Origin: CAZCCC01 sp964497245
GTDB taxonomy: Bacteria; Patescibacteriota; Patescibacteriia; Buchananbacterales; UBA6539
Assembly (NCBI GenBank): GCA_964497245.1
Contig: CAZCCC010000022.1
Span: forward strand, 1 to 21,783
Direction: 5' to 3'
Length of the DNA: 21,783 nucleotides
The notes under the pieces were generated by a model that saw only the letters and a list, made by a program, of their open reading frames with translations, was not told the DNA's origin and did not search any database. The first letter of the stretch is position 1. The number at the start of each line of letters is the position of its first letter. The translations under genes and the position numbers were made by a program. Positions 14,427 to 19,920 of the stretch are shown here, piece after piece.

Positions 14427-15215
14427 TTAGTCATCAAAAGGCCAAGAGTCACTTGGAGGAAATCCTCCACTATTCTGTCCTGAGTTAAACAACTGATAAG
14501 CTCGCGAAACAACCTTGGCTCCGTGTTTGGTTAAACCGCCAAAAAATACCATAGGCGGACAGCCGAATTCATGAACACATTTTAAACCGGTTTTTTTTAA
14601 AGCGGCTTTAGTTGTCACGCACATATCGGCTTGACCGTCATTAACCATTTCAGCGGCAGCACCATTGCTAGTTGCTTCAATCCAAGAACAATGAGGATTT
14701 TGCAAAAACAAATTGTTTAAAAGAGGCTTAGGCGAAGCATGACTGGCAAGTTTGGTTATATTAGGAGGCAATATGCAGTCTTTGACAATATTTCCAAAAT
14801 CCTGGCTTTTTAAGCGTTTTGGCCGAACTGCCAATTGCATATGATCCAATGGCATTACTTCTTGAACCCAAAACATCAGTGTATCAATCCCTGAACCAAA
14901 AAACAAATCTTTTTCCCGGCCGAAAACCGCACAAGTCCAGTATAAAGGAACTACTCCATACTGTTTAACTGCTTGAGCAGAAACTAAATACTCATCGGGG
15001 GTTCTACCAAAAACCAATGTTCCTTTGTTTTCCAGCCCGGTACGCTTAAGCCAACGGCGGCAGGCTTGGGGAATATTGCTGATCATACCTGGCCCTAAAA
15101 CAAAATTCCGTATTTCTAAAATTTCAGGACAATGTAAGACTTCAATAATCTGGTTTTCGGTTTGAGGCAAACCCTCTACTGATAAAAACCTTGACAAACT
15201 ACTCTTCTTACTCAT
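14427..15215 (-). CDS. Divergent prephenate dehydratase-like protein
   Basis: 262 residues, start ATG 15215 with AGGAGG eight bases upstream. The fold pattern follows the dehydratase/binding-protein type: FVLGPGMISNIPQAC at the front, SHASPKPL where SHPQAL is usual, then ATSNGAAAEMVNDGQADMCV and TTKAALKKTGLKCVHEFGCP. The TRF catalytic motif is replaced by MVFFGG, so it may be a regulator, a dehydratase subunit or another prephenate-using enzyme; the BacA decarboxylase group is one thought. It is the first gene behind the Phe leader, so its job is tied to phenylalanine supply. Confidence 0.65.
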   Translation of the reverse strand: MSKKSSLSRFLSVEGLPQTENQIIEVLHCPEILEIRNFVLGPGMISNIPQACRRWLKRTGLENKGTLVFGRTPDEYLVSAQAVKQYGVVPLYWTCAVFGREKDLFFGSGIDTLMFWVQEVMPLDHMQLAVRPKRLKSQDFGNIVKDCILPPNITKLASHASPKPLLNNLFLQNPHCSWIEATSNGAAAEMVNDGQADMCVTTKAALKKTGLKCVHEFGCPPMVFFGGLTKHGAKVVSRAYQLFNSGQNSGGFPPSDSWPFDD

Positions 15216-15328
15216 TCTCCAAACCTCCTGTGTTTTTCAATAACCCAGCGTAAAACATTAATTGTTAAATGGGCTTATTACCCAACTATTGATTTTATTC
15301 CAAAAAAACCAATAATTGAATAACAAAC

Positions 15329-15419
15329 AAAAAACTGACCTTCTTGGTAGACCAGTCAGCTTATTTTACCTAATTTTTACTATTTATCTAAAGTAAAAGC
15401 CAACTGACTACCGGTCAGT
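15329..15419 (-). promoter_or_regulatory. Phe attenuator (protector, antiterminator, terminator)
   Basis: Four segments on the minus strand: 1 = ACTGAC (15414-15419), 2 = GTCAGT (15403-15408), 3 = GCTGACT (15354-15360), 4 = GGTCAG (15335-15340) followed by TTTTTT. Pairing 1:2 is a protector hairpin, 2:3 the antiterminator and 3:4 the terminator (inner UGG/CCA). Segment 1 begins right after the Phe/Tyr codons, as in enteric pheL. Confidence 0.85.
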
Positions 15420-15467
15420 ATAAAAGAAAAAGCTGAAAAACCACTTGTTAGCTTGTGTTTTTATCAT
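15408..15467 (-). CDS. pheL: Phe leader peptide
   Basis: 19 codons, MIKTQANKWFFSFFFYTDR, with five Phe, one Tyr and one Trp codon in a row of eight (TGG TTT TTC AGC TTT TTC TTT TAT). The stop TAG lies between attenuator segments 1 and 2. The ATG is 11 bases after the -10 box, leaving at most about five bases of 5' UTR and no room for a Shine-Dalgarno site. Scarcity of charged tRNA-Phe should stall the ribosome over segment 1 and permit antitermination into the prephenate genes. Confidence 0.92.
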   Translation of the reverse strand: MIKTQANKWFFSFFFYTDR

Positions 15468-15478
15468 AGGATATATTT

Positions 15479-15507
15479 AGGTTATCTTATATTAAAAAAT
15501 ATGTCAA
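15479..15507 (-). promoter_or_regulatory. Promoter of the Phe/prephenate operon
   Basis: Minus strand TTGACA (15502-15507), 17-base spacer, TAACCT (15479-15484). The stretch TAGTCTTGACATATTTTT is shared with the leuA-leader promoter. Confidence 0.85.
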
Positions 15508-15592
15508 GACTACTAGCCAATAAAACAATTATAAAACAAATGTAGGGTATTGCTTATCTTTTGCATATTTTATAATACAAAATTTTAAATTT

Positions 15593-15622
15593 AAAAAAGA
15601 CCGAAGTCAAAAGACAACGGTC
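15593..15622 (-). terminator. Terminator of the leuA operon
   Basis: Minus strand GACCG/CGGTC outer stem with inner GTC/GAC, then a run of T, 17 bases after the leuA stop. Confidence 0.85.
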
Positions 15623-15639
15623 AAAAAGATTAAAGAACA

Positions 15640-17277
15640 TTAAATGCCATTATTTTCGCCTCTGGCCAAACGATTAAGTGCCTGCATATAAGCTTTGACG
15701 CTAGCCATAACGGTATCGGTGTCAACTCCTTTGCCGGCACATTGCTTGCCCTTAAGAGTTAAGGTACAAGAAGCTAATGCTTGAGCGTTAGTACCGCCCG
15801 AGACATTATTTATCCTATAATCTCCGACACAAACATCAAGACCTGTTGCTTTGCTTATTGCCTGATAAACTGCATCAACCGGACCGTTTCCGATTGCAGA
15901 AACAGCTGGAAGCTCTTGGCCTTGAAAAACCAGTACTACAGATGCAGTAGGCACAGCAACACCGGCTAAAGCACAGACATGCCTACATTGCCAAATATGT
16001 TCGCCAAGCAAGCCGATAGCATCGCGTACAACGGCATTGACATCTTCTTGGCTTAAGTCAGACTTGTGAGTCTGTAAAGTCTTAAGGGCATCATATGCAC
16101 AAGCCAGATCTTGTGGAGTTAAAACTCCCCTGCCTTCACTGACCAATTTCAAAGCCGGCTGCAACATCCGGGCATCTTCCTTGGAAATATCTCGGCCTGT
16201 TTCCCGAATAATTGATTCTACTGCCGCGGTTCCGGATTGACTTGTAAATTGAAGCTCTTCATCTTTTGCACGGCCGATTACCGAAGGATCAAAAGCCCGA
16301 TATGCGCCTTTGGCTCGCTTAAAAGTCTGAACCGCTCCGTGCTGATGAATACCGCTTCGCTGCATCAGACAGTCTGAACCAATCAACGGCGCTTTTTCCG
16401 GAATTGGAACTCCGGAAAGTCCGGCGACCTTTATGGCTATTTCATAAAACCGCCGAAGTTTTAAACCTGTTTTTACACCATTACATTCCAAAGCCAAAGC
16501 GGCTTCATACAAATTACAATTTCCGGCGCGTTCCCCAAGGCCATTAAGAGTTACTTCAAACTGTTGTGCTCCGACAAAATACGATTCAATAGTTGTCGCT
16601 GTTGCCATACCCAAGTCATTATGGCAATGAACAGACACAATAACATCATCGGGAAGAGACTGTCTTACCTTTTTAACCATATCTACAAAAACAGCTGGCC
16701 GATAACGCTCAACGGTGTTGGGCAAATTAAAAACATTTACCCCAGCTTTCGCCATTTCTTGAAAAACTTCAATAATCCAGTCTAAGTTATCTCGGCAGTC
16801 GCCAAAATGTTCAGGGCTAAACTGGATATAACCGTCCTTGCCAAGTTCTTCCCGGGCTAATTTTACTGCTTCAATAGCCATTTTCCGAACCTCTGACGGC
16901 GATTTGGCAAGAGCATGCTCCATATGAAATGGCGACATTCCAATAAAGGTATGAATCATTGGTTTTGCATGTTTAGCATTTCTTATGGCATCAATTGCCA
17001 TTCTGATATCAGCTTCATTGGCCCTGGCTAAAGCCCCAACAACCATTTCAGATGAAGCTTTCTTTGCCAATTCAGAAACACAAAAAAAATCCAATTGACT
17101 TGCGGCAGGATAGCCCAGTTCAATTCTTTTGATTCCCAAATCAGCAAGCATTTGAAAAATAAAATTTTTCTCCTGTTGATTCCAAGGCCTTTTTAAAGCC
17201 TGATTGCCGTCGCGCAAAGTTACATCATGAAATATTGGCGCTTCAACACTAACGTGATTATTCAAATTATCTTCCAT
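15640..17277 (-). CDS. leuA: 2-isopropylmalate synthase
   Basis: 545 residues. DRE-TIM metallolyase barrel: DVTLRDGNQAL (metal and substrate site), RIELGYPAASQLDFF, SVHCHNDLGMATATT (metal His pair), EVTLNGLGERAGNCNL, then the linker with RSGIHQHG. The C-terminal LeuA regulatory domain (about 420-545) has VSGGTNAQALASCTL, the Leu feedback site region. It joins acetyl-CoA to 2-oxoisovalerate, the committed leucine step. TLRDGNQAL resembles the long actinobacterial-type LeuA. Feedback inhibition and the upstream Leu attenuator give two levels of leucine control. AAGGAT lies nine bases before the ATG. It follows a 59-residue membrane ORF in the same unit. Confidence 0.95.
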   Translation of the reverse strand: MEDNLNNHVSVEAPIFHDVTLRDGNQALKRPWNQQEKNFIFQMLADLGIKRIELGYPAASQLDFFCVSELAKKASSEMVVGALARANEADIRMAIDAIRNAKHAKPMIHTFIGMSPFHMEHALAKSPSEVRKMAIEAVKLAREELGKDGYIQFSPEHFGDCRDNLDWIIEVFQEMAKAGVNVFNLPNTVERYRPAVFVDMVKKVRQSLPDDVIVSVHCHNDLGMATATTIESYFVGAQQFEVTLNGLGERAGNCNLYEAALALECNGVKTGLKLRRFYEIAIKVAGLSGVPIPEKAPLIGSDCLMQRSGIHQHGAVQTFKRAKGAYRAFDPSVIGRAKDEELQFTSQSGTAAVESIIRETGRDISKEDARMLQPALKLVSEGRGVLTPQDLACAYDALKTLQTHKSDLSQEDVNAVVRDAIGLLGEHIWQCRHVCALAGVAVPTASVVLVFQGQELPAVSAIGNGPVDAVYQAISKATGLDVCVGDYRINNVSGGTNAQALASCTLTLKGKQCAGKGVDTDTVMASVKAYMQALNRLARGENNGI

Positions 17278-17331
17278 TGTCTATATCCTTTTTTTGGCTA
17301 AGTTTTCTTGTTTCAGAGGATACACATCTCA

Positions 17332-17511
17332 TTATTTTGGAATAATACAGCCACAATGCGGACAAACTTGGTCGTCTTGATTATTTTTATCAGATTCTTC
17401 TAAAATTTGAGAAAAAAATTTTCTTGATCTTCTAGATATCCTGATAAAACAGACACTAAGCACTCCTGCACCAGCTGCACAAAAAACAAAAAATAAATCC
17501 CACAAGTTCAT
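17332..17511 (-). CDS. Small membrane protein with C-terminal zinc ribbon half
   Basis: 59 residues. ATG 17511 has AAGGAG seven bases upstream. One membrane segment (LWDLFFVFCAAGAGVLSVCF), a basic patch RISRRSRK, an acidic/polar linker and a terminal QVCPHCGCIIPK, which looks like half a zinc ribbon; dimerisation could complete the site. It lies between the Leu attenuator and leuA, so it would be made only under leucine limitation. I recognise no family. Strong initiation signals and operon position support it as real. Confidence 0.75.
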   Translation of the reverse strand: MNLWDLFFVFCAAGAGVLSVCFIRISRRSRKFFSQILEESDKNNQDDQVCPHCGCIIPK

Positions 17512-17550
17512 TTCTCTGCTCCTTATTTGTTAAAGTTGTCAAAGGTCAAC

Positions 17551-17630
17551 AAAAAAGTCTTCCGGGTGGAAGGCTTGTCAGTATCTATCTAATTACTTAT
17601 TTTAGCTAAACACAAATAAATCTTCCACCC
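17551..17630 (-). promoter_or_regulatory. Leu attenuator
   Basis: Antiterminator: GGGTGGAAG (17622-17630) pairs perfectly with CTTCCACCC (17564-17572). Terminator: CTTCC/GGAAG with loop ACCC followed by TTTTTT (17551-17574). CTTCC is shared, so they are exclusive. The 5' arm lies inside the leader ORF just after the Leu codons and would be masked by a ribosome running on to the stop. Confidence 0.9.
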
Positions 17631-17686
17631 AAGGGCTTAAGCAACAATAGACCTAAAAGCAAGTTTATTTTAGTGAAAGATTTCAT
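17606..17686 (-). CDS. leuL: Leu leader peptide
   Basis: 26 codons from ATG 17686. The core NLLLGLLLLKPLGG has eight Leu residues written TTG CTT TTA, CTA TTG TTG CTT and TTG. The ATG is nine bases after the -10 box, so the mRNA is essentially leaderless. The PLGG codons form the antiterminator arm. Start TTTCACTAAAAT and the PLGG end are shared with the Ile leader before cimA, so the two are paralogous leaders. Confidence 0.92.
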   Translation of the reverse strand: MKSFTKINLLLGLLLLKPLGGRFICV

Positions 17687-17695
17687 AATAAACAT

Positions 17696-17724
17696 AGATT
17701 AACGTATATAGAAAAATATGTCAA
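17696..17724 (-). promoter_or_regulatory. Promoter of the leuA operon
   Basis: Minus strand TTGACA (17719-17724), 17-base spacer, TAATCT (17696-17701). Confidence 0.87.
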
Positions 17725-17833
17725 GACTAGCCATGGAATTTGTAAAGGGGAAATAAAAATATCCTACTTTGGAGGAATTAGAAATGCCCTATCTGGACAC
17801 TTTTGTTAATTTTTTAAGATATTCTGCCTGAGC

Positions 17834-17885
17834 GTTGAGAATCTTGACCGGTTAGATAATCGGTTTATTCTCAACTTGAAAGTAA
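17834..17885. repeat. Inverted repeat between leuA promoter and next terminator
   Basis: GTTGAGAAT (17834-17842) and ATTCTCAAC (17877-17885) with inner ACCG/CGGT. The rest of 17725-17903 shows nothing firm apart from a 15-codon plus-strand ORF behind GGAGG. Confidence 0.55.
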
Positions 17886-17903
17886 TTTTACATCAACGGG
17901 GTT

Positions 17904-17931
17904 AAAAAAACCCGACTCTTTTTGAATCGGG
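17904..17931 (-). terminator. Terminator of the Ile/Val-leader operon
   Basis: Minus strand CCCGATTC/GAGTCGGG stem (one G-U), loop AAAAA, then TTTTTTT, 12 bases after the CDS at 17943. Confidence 0.9.
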
Positions 17932-17942
17932 CGAAAAGACTT

Positions 17943-18131
17943 TTAGTTAAGCAAACGGATGCATTCGGGTAAAAGCCTGCTGTAAATATCATTGAGGCGA
18001 AATCGCCTTTTGGCCTGTTTGCCTTCTGGTGCGCTGTTTTCTAATTTTCTCATTAAAGAAGATATCTCATTAGAATAATTTACAAATCTTATAATTGCCT
18101 TTTTTTCTACTGCTGATAATTCTTCTTCCAT
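17943..18131 (-). CDS. Small helical protein, unknown
   Basis: 62 residues, predicted mostly helical (MEEELSAVEKKAIIRFVNYS, then a basic KQAKRRFRLNDIYSRLLPE). GGAG sits seven bases before the ATG. It begins 14 bases after the 194-residue gene and ends at a strong terminator, forming a two-gene operon behind an Ile/Val leader. I recognise no family. Confidence 0.75.
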   Translation of the reverse strand: MEEELSAVEKKAIIRFVNYSNEISSLMRKLENSAPEGKQAKRRFRLNDIYSRLLPECIRLLN

Positions 18132-18145
18132 ACTTTACTCCTTTT

Positions 18146-18730
18146 TTATTCTACGGTTGCGGCAATAACAGTTGGTCTAGAATTGGAATAAAAATCAATT
18201 TTTACCGAATAGTCTCTGATAAAAATTCCTAAATTAGGCCCTACTTGCAAAAATATTCGCCTATCGAAATCTATTCCGTAAAGATTACGCCACCACACAG
18301 GCCAATCTGAAACAGGAATAATATCGCTTGTTGCCAAAAACAAATGACCCAAATCAGGATATTGCCCGGTCTGCCGATGAAAACTGAAAACAGCAGCGAC
18401 TGTTTCAATTGCAGAAGCCGGCCTAACCCCTTTTGGCAGCATTCTGGCTTGCTGTAAATAAGTTGAAGCCTGATAAAATTCATTAGAATCAGGCACTAAC
18501 AAAATTCTTTTGTTGCTTTTTGGCTTTTTTCTGACAAAGTCTTTTGATTCATAACGCCCAAAACGCGGATCATGATAAAATCGGCATTCACAGTTATGAA
18601 TTATTGGACCGGGAAAACCGTTTGCCCATTCCAAGATATCAATCGGCTCATCTTCTTGCCGACTGGCTTCAAAACACTGAAATTCAACTCCGCAATTCTC
18701 TGTCTCCAAGCTGTTTGATATAGGCTTCAT
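18146..18730 (-). CDS. Unknown protein behind an Ile/Val leader
   Basis: 194 residues from ATG 18730, chosen because AAGGAG lies six bases upstream; the open frame continues further up through repeat sequence. No signal peptide. Features: a Cys-containing stretch HNCECRFYHDPRFGRYESKD, then KRILLVPDSNEFYQASTYLQ and GVRPASAIETVAAVFSFHRQ, and a C-terminal beta-rich region with IFLQVGPNLGIFIRDYSVKI. I know no family. Position behind a branched-chain leader suggests a link to Ile/Val supply, unless repeats have moved the leader here. Confidence 0.75.
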   Translation of the reverse strand: MKPISNSLETENCGVEFQCFEASRQEDEPIDILEWANGFPGPIIHNCECRFYHDPRFGRYESKDFVRKKPKSNKRILLVPDSNEFYQASTYLQQARMLPKGVRPASAIETVAAVFSFHRQTGQYPDLGHLFLATSDIIPVSDWPVWWRNLYGIDFDRRIFLQVGPNLGIFIRDYSVKIDFYSNSRPTVIAATVE

Positions 18731-18765
18731 AATCAACTCCTTCTTGATTTTTTGAAAGAACAATA

Positions 18766-18919
18766 AATAAAGGGTATTAACTTCAAAAGCAAGCCTTAGG
18801 CTCTCAAAAATGCTTGCCGTATTTGCCAATAAAGGGTATTTGACCTCAAAGTAAGTTTGCTCACTTCTTCCGCAGTCCCGACGTAAAGTCGGGACGGGGT
18901 ATTAACCCTTTTTGGCTCC
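18766..18919. repeat. Intergenic repeat module, copy 1
   Basis: AATAAAGGGTATTAAC at 18766 and a partial copy at 18828, a perfect hairpin GTCCCGAC-GTAAA-GTCGGGAC (18875-18895), then GGGACGGGGTATTAACCC followed by TTTTTGGCTCC ending at 18919. The same end sequences frame copy 2. Confidence 0.7.
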
Positions 18920-18932
18920 TCGTCTCGGAAAC

Positions 18933-18997
18933 AAAAAACTAGCCATTTACAGGCTAGGTTGTTTTGACCTTTATTTTAAAATCCAAACTACCCAGCC
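18933..18997 (-). promoter_or_regulatory. Ile/Val-leader attenuator
   Basis: Antiterminator: GGCTGGGTAGTTT (18985-18997) pairs with AAACAACCTAGCC (18952-18964) at 12 of 13 positions, one G-U. Terminator: CTAGCC/GGCTAG with a 7-base loop and TTTTTT (18933-18957). A protector CTAGC/GCTGG is also possible, with its first arm directly after the Val codons. Confidence 0.85.
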
Positions 18998-19053
18998 TTA
19001 TCAGCTAGCACGACTACGTTTCTAACAACGATTGTCTGGATAATAGATTTCAT
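18988..19053 (-). CDS. Ile/Val leader peptide
   Basis: 21 codons from ATG 19053, MKSIIQTIVVRNVVVLADKA plus Gly. Three Ile, five Val and one Leu, with GTA GTC GTG CTA directly before the protector arm, as in ilv-type leaders. The ATG lies six bases after the -10 box, so it is at or next to the predicted +1: a leaderless ORF. The stop TAG lies in the antiterminator arm. Confidence 0.85.
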   Translation of the reverse strand: MKSIIQTIVVRNVVVLADKAG

Positions 19054-19059
19054 AATATT

Positions 19060-19087
19060 ATTTTAACAAATCTAAAAAAAATGTCAA
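19060..19087 (-). promoter_or_regulatory. Promoter of the Ile/Val leader
   Basis: Minus strand TTGACA (19082-19087), 16-base spacer, TAAAAT (19060-19065). It begins five bases from a repeat copy at 19092. Confidence 0.85.
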
Positions 19088-19091
19088 ACAT

Positions 19092-19215
19092 AATAAAGGG
19101 TATTAACCGCGGAGTCCCGCAACTTAATTAAAATATACAAGACGGGATCCTTGATTTTTCACTCCGCCAAAGGCGGACGAAAAATCGGGACGGGATATTA
19201 ATCCTTTTTGGCTCC
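19092..19215. repeat. Intergenic repeat module, copy 2
   Basis: AATAAAGGGTATTAAC (19092-19107), a hairpin GATTTTTC...GAAAAATC with inner CCGCC/GGCGG (19153-19186), then GGGACGGGATATTAATCC and TTTTTGGCTCC (19187-19215). The ends match copy 1; the interior differs. Confidence 0.7.
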
Positions 19216-19253
19216 CTGCCTGCCGGTTTTCACGTTATGCAACGGCAGGCAGG
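19215..19253. repeat. Perfect inverted repeat
   Basis: CCTGCCTGCCG (19215-19225) and CGGCAGGCAGG (19243-19253), 17-base loop. GC-rich hairpins of this wording are common between genes in CPR genomes. Confidence 0.75.
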
Positions 19254-19262
19254 CTCGGCTCG

Positions 19263-19370
19263 GTCCAGCAACTATTTTACTAATACCATATATAAATTAA
19301 AAAAACCTATTTAATTTTTTATAAATTATTTAATGCTTTTATTCATTGATACGTAAAATAGGTGCTGGAC
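19263..19370. repeat. 108-bp element with terminal inverted repeats
   Basis: GTCCAGCAACTATTTTAC (19263-19280) and GTAAAATAGGTGCTGGAC (19353-19370) are inverted copies matching at 17 of 18 positions. The AT-rich interior has no ORF. It could be a MITE-like element or a large hairpin; no clear target-site duplication is visible. Confidence 0.65.
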
Positions 19371-19420
19371 ACTCGCTCTACGTCGCCAATAAATATAAGC
19401 AAAAAATAAGGCTTGTGGAT

Positions 19421-19451
19421 AAAAAAGGGCTCCACAAAGGAAAATGGAGCC
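19421..19451 (-). terminator. Terminator after the 38-residue ORF
   Basis: Minus strand GGCTCCA/TGGAGCC, 10-base loop, then CTTTTTT. Confidence 0.9.
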
Positions 19452-19489
19452 AAAGATAGTTGTGGGTTAATAATGAACGAATTGGTTTA

Positions 19490-19606
19490 TCATCTCACGC
19501 CAATGACTTCATATATCTCATAAAGCCAGGCAAGGGTGTTGACGCAAAGAGGCTTTGTTTGGGGCAGATTTGCCCTAACAGGTTGACAGCATAAGTTGTT
19601 GCACAT
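19490..19606 (-). CDS. 38-residue Cys-rich ORF behind an attenuator
   Basis: ATG 19606 with GGAGG eight bases upstream. It begins MCNNLCCQPVRANLPQTKPL and contains four Cys (2, 6, 7, 21), then a hydrophobic/aromatic helix LAWLYEIYEVIGV. It has its own promoter, leader attenuator and strong terminator, forming a complete unit. No family recognised. It could be a small regulatory or metal-binding protein, a second leader, or the stump of a deleted gene. Confidence 0.6.
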   Translation of the reverse strand: MCNNLCCQPVRANLPQTKPLCVNTLAWLYEIYEVIGVR

Positions 19607-19686
19607 TTTTTGTTCCTCCAAATTGATAGTTAAACCAACATCCGCCCTTGCTTTTACTTTGCCAAAGCACTGGCGAGATTACAAAG

Positions 19687-19758
19687 AAAAAACTAGCCCT
19701 TTCTGGCTAGCTGTGTACATTTGTATAGTTATCTACCTAAACAAACACAACTAGCCAG
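19687..19758 (-). promoter_or_regulatory. Attenuator before the 38-residue ORF
   Basis: Protector ACTAGC/GCTAGT. Antiterminator CTGGCTAGTTGTGT (19745-19758) with ACACAGCTAGCCAG (19703-19716), 14 positions with one G-U. Terminator CTAGCC/GGCTAG with TTTTTT (19687-19710). The shared arms make the three exclusive. Confidence 0.85.
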
Positions 19759-19819
19759 AGCTAGTATCCTTATCGTATGATTTTACGACTGATAAGGTTG
19801 TGCGGTTAGATAGAATCAT
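19751..19819 (-). CDS. Leader peptide without a clear codon run
   Basis: 22 codons from ATG 19819: MILSNRTTLSVVKSYDKD plus TSSG. The ATG is six bases after the -10 box, as in the Ile/Val leader. The stop TAG is in the antiterminator arm. Codons before the protector arm are AAA TCA TAC GAT AAG GAT, with no run of one amino acid. A further hairpin CTTATC...GATAAG lies within the ORF. The sensed signal is unknown. Confidence 0.6.
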   Translation of the reverse strand: MILSNRTTLSVVKSYDKDTSSG

Positions 19820-19825
19820 AATTTA

Positions 19826-19853
19826 ATTGTAGCACTCCAAAAATTGTTGTCAA
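19826..19853 (-). promoter_or_regulatory. Promoter of the unassigned leader
   Basis: Minus strand TTGACA (19848-19853), 16-base spacer, TACAAT (19826-19831). Confidence 0.87.
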
Positions 19854-19877
19854 GGTTAAATGCTAAAAAATTAATGA

Positions 19878-19908
19878 TAAAAAAACCGACCCTTTATTTA
19901 AAGTCGGC
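19878..19908 (-). terminator. Terminator of cimA
   Basis: Minus strand CCGAC/GTCGG stem with TTTTTTT, 13 bases after the cimA stop. Confidence 0.85.
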
Positions 19909-19920
19909 TTTAGAAAATTT

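Noticed and set aside
17551..17630. T-box riboswitch because of GGGTGG followed by a terminator
   Set aside because: The T-box core (AGGGTGGNACCGCG) is not matched, there is no specifier stem, and the Leu-rich leader ORF explains the structure better.
17784..17831. 15-codon plus-strand ORF behind GGAGG (MPYLDTFVNFLRYSA)
   Set aside because: Good ribosome site but very short, no promoter seen, and it opposes the leuA transcription unit; kept only as a remark.
18730..18829. Longer start for the 194-residue protein
   Set aside because: The extra 33 codons run through the repeat module and the real ribosome site AAGGAG precedes ATG 18730.
19153..19253. CRISPR-like or repeat array
   Set aside because: The hairpins differ from each other and have no regular repeat-spacer periodicity.
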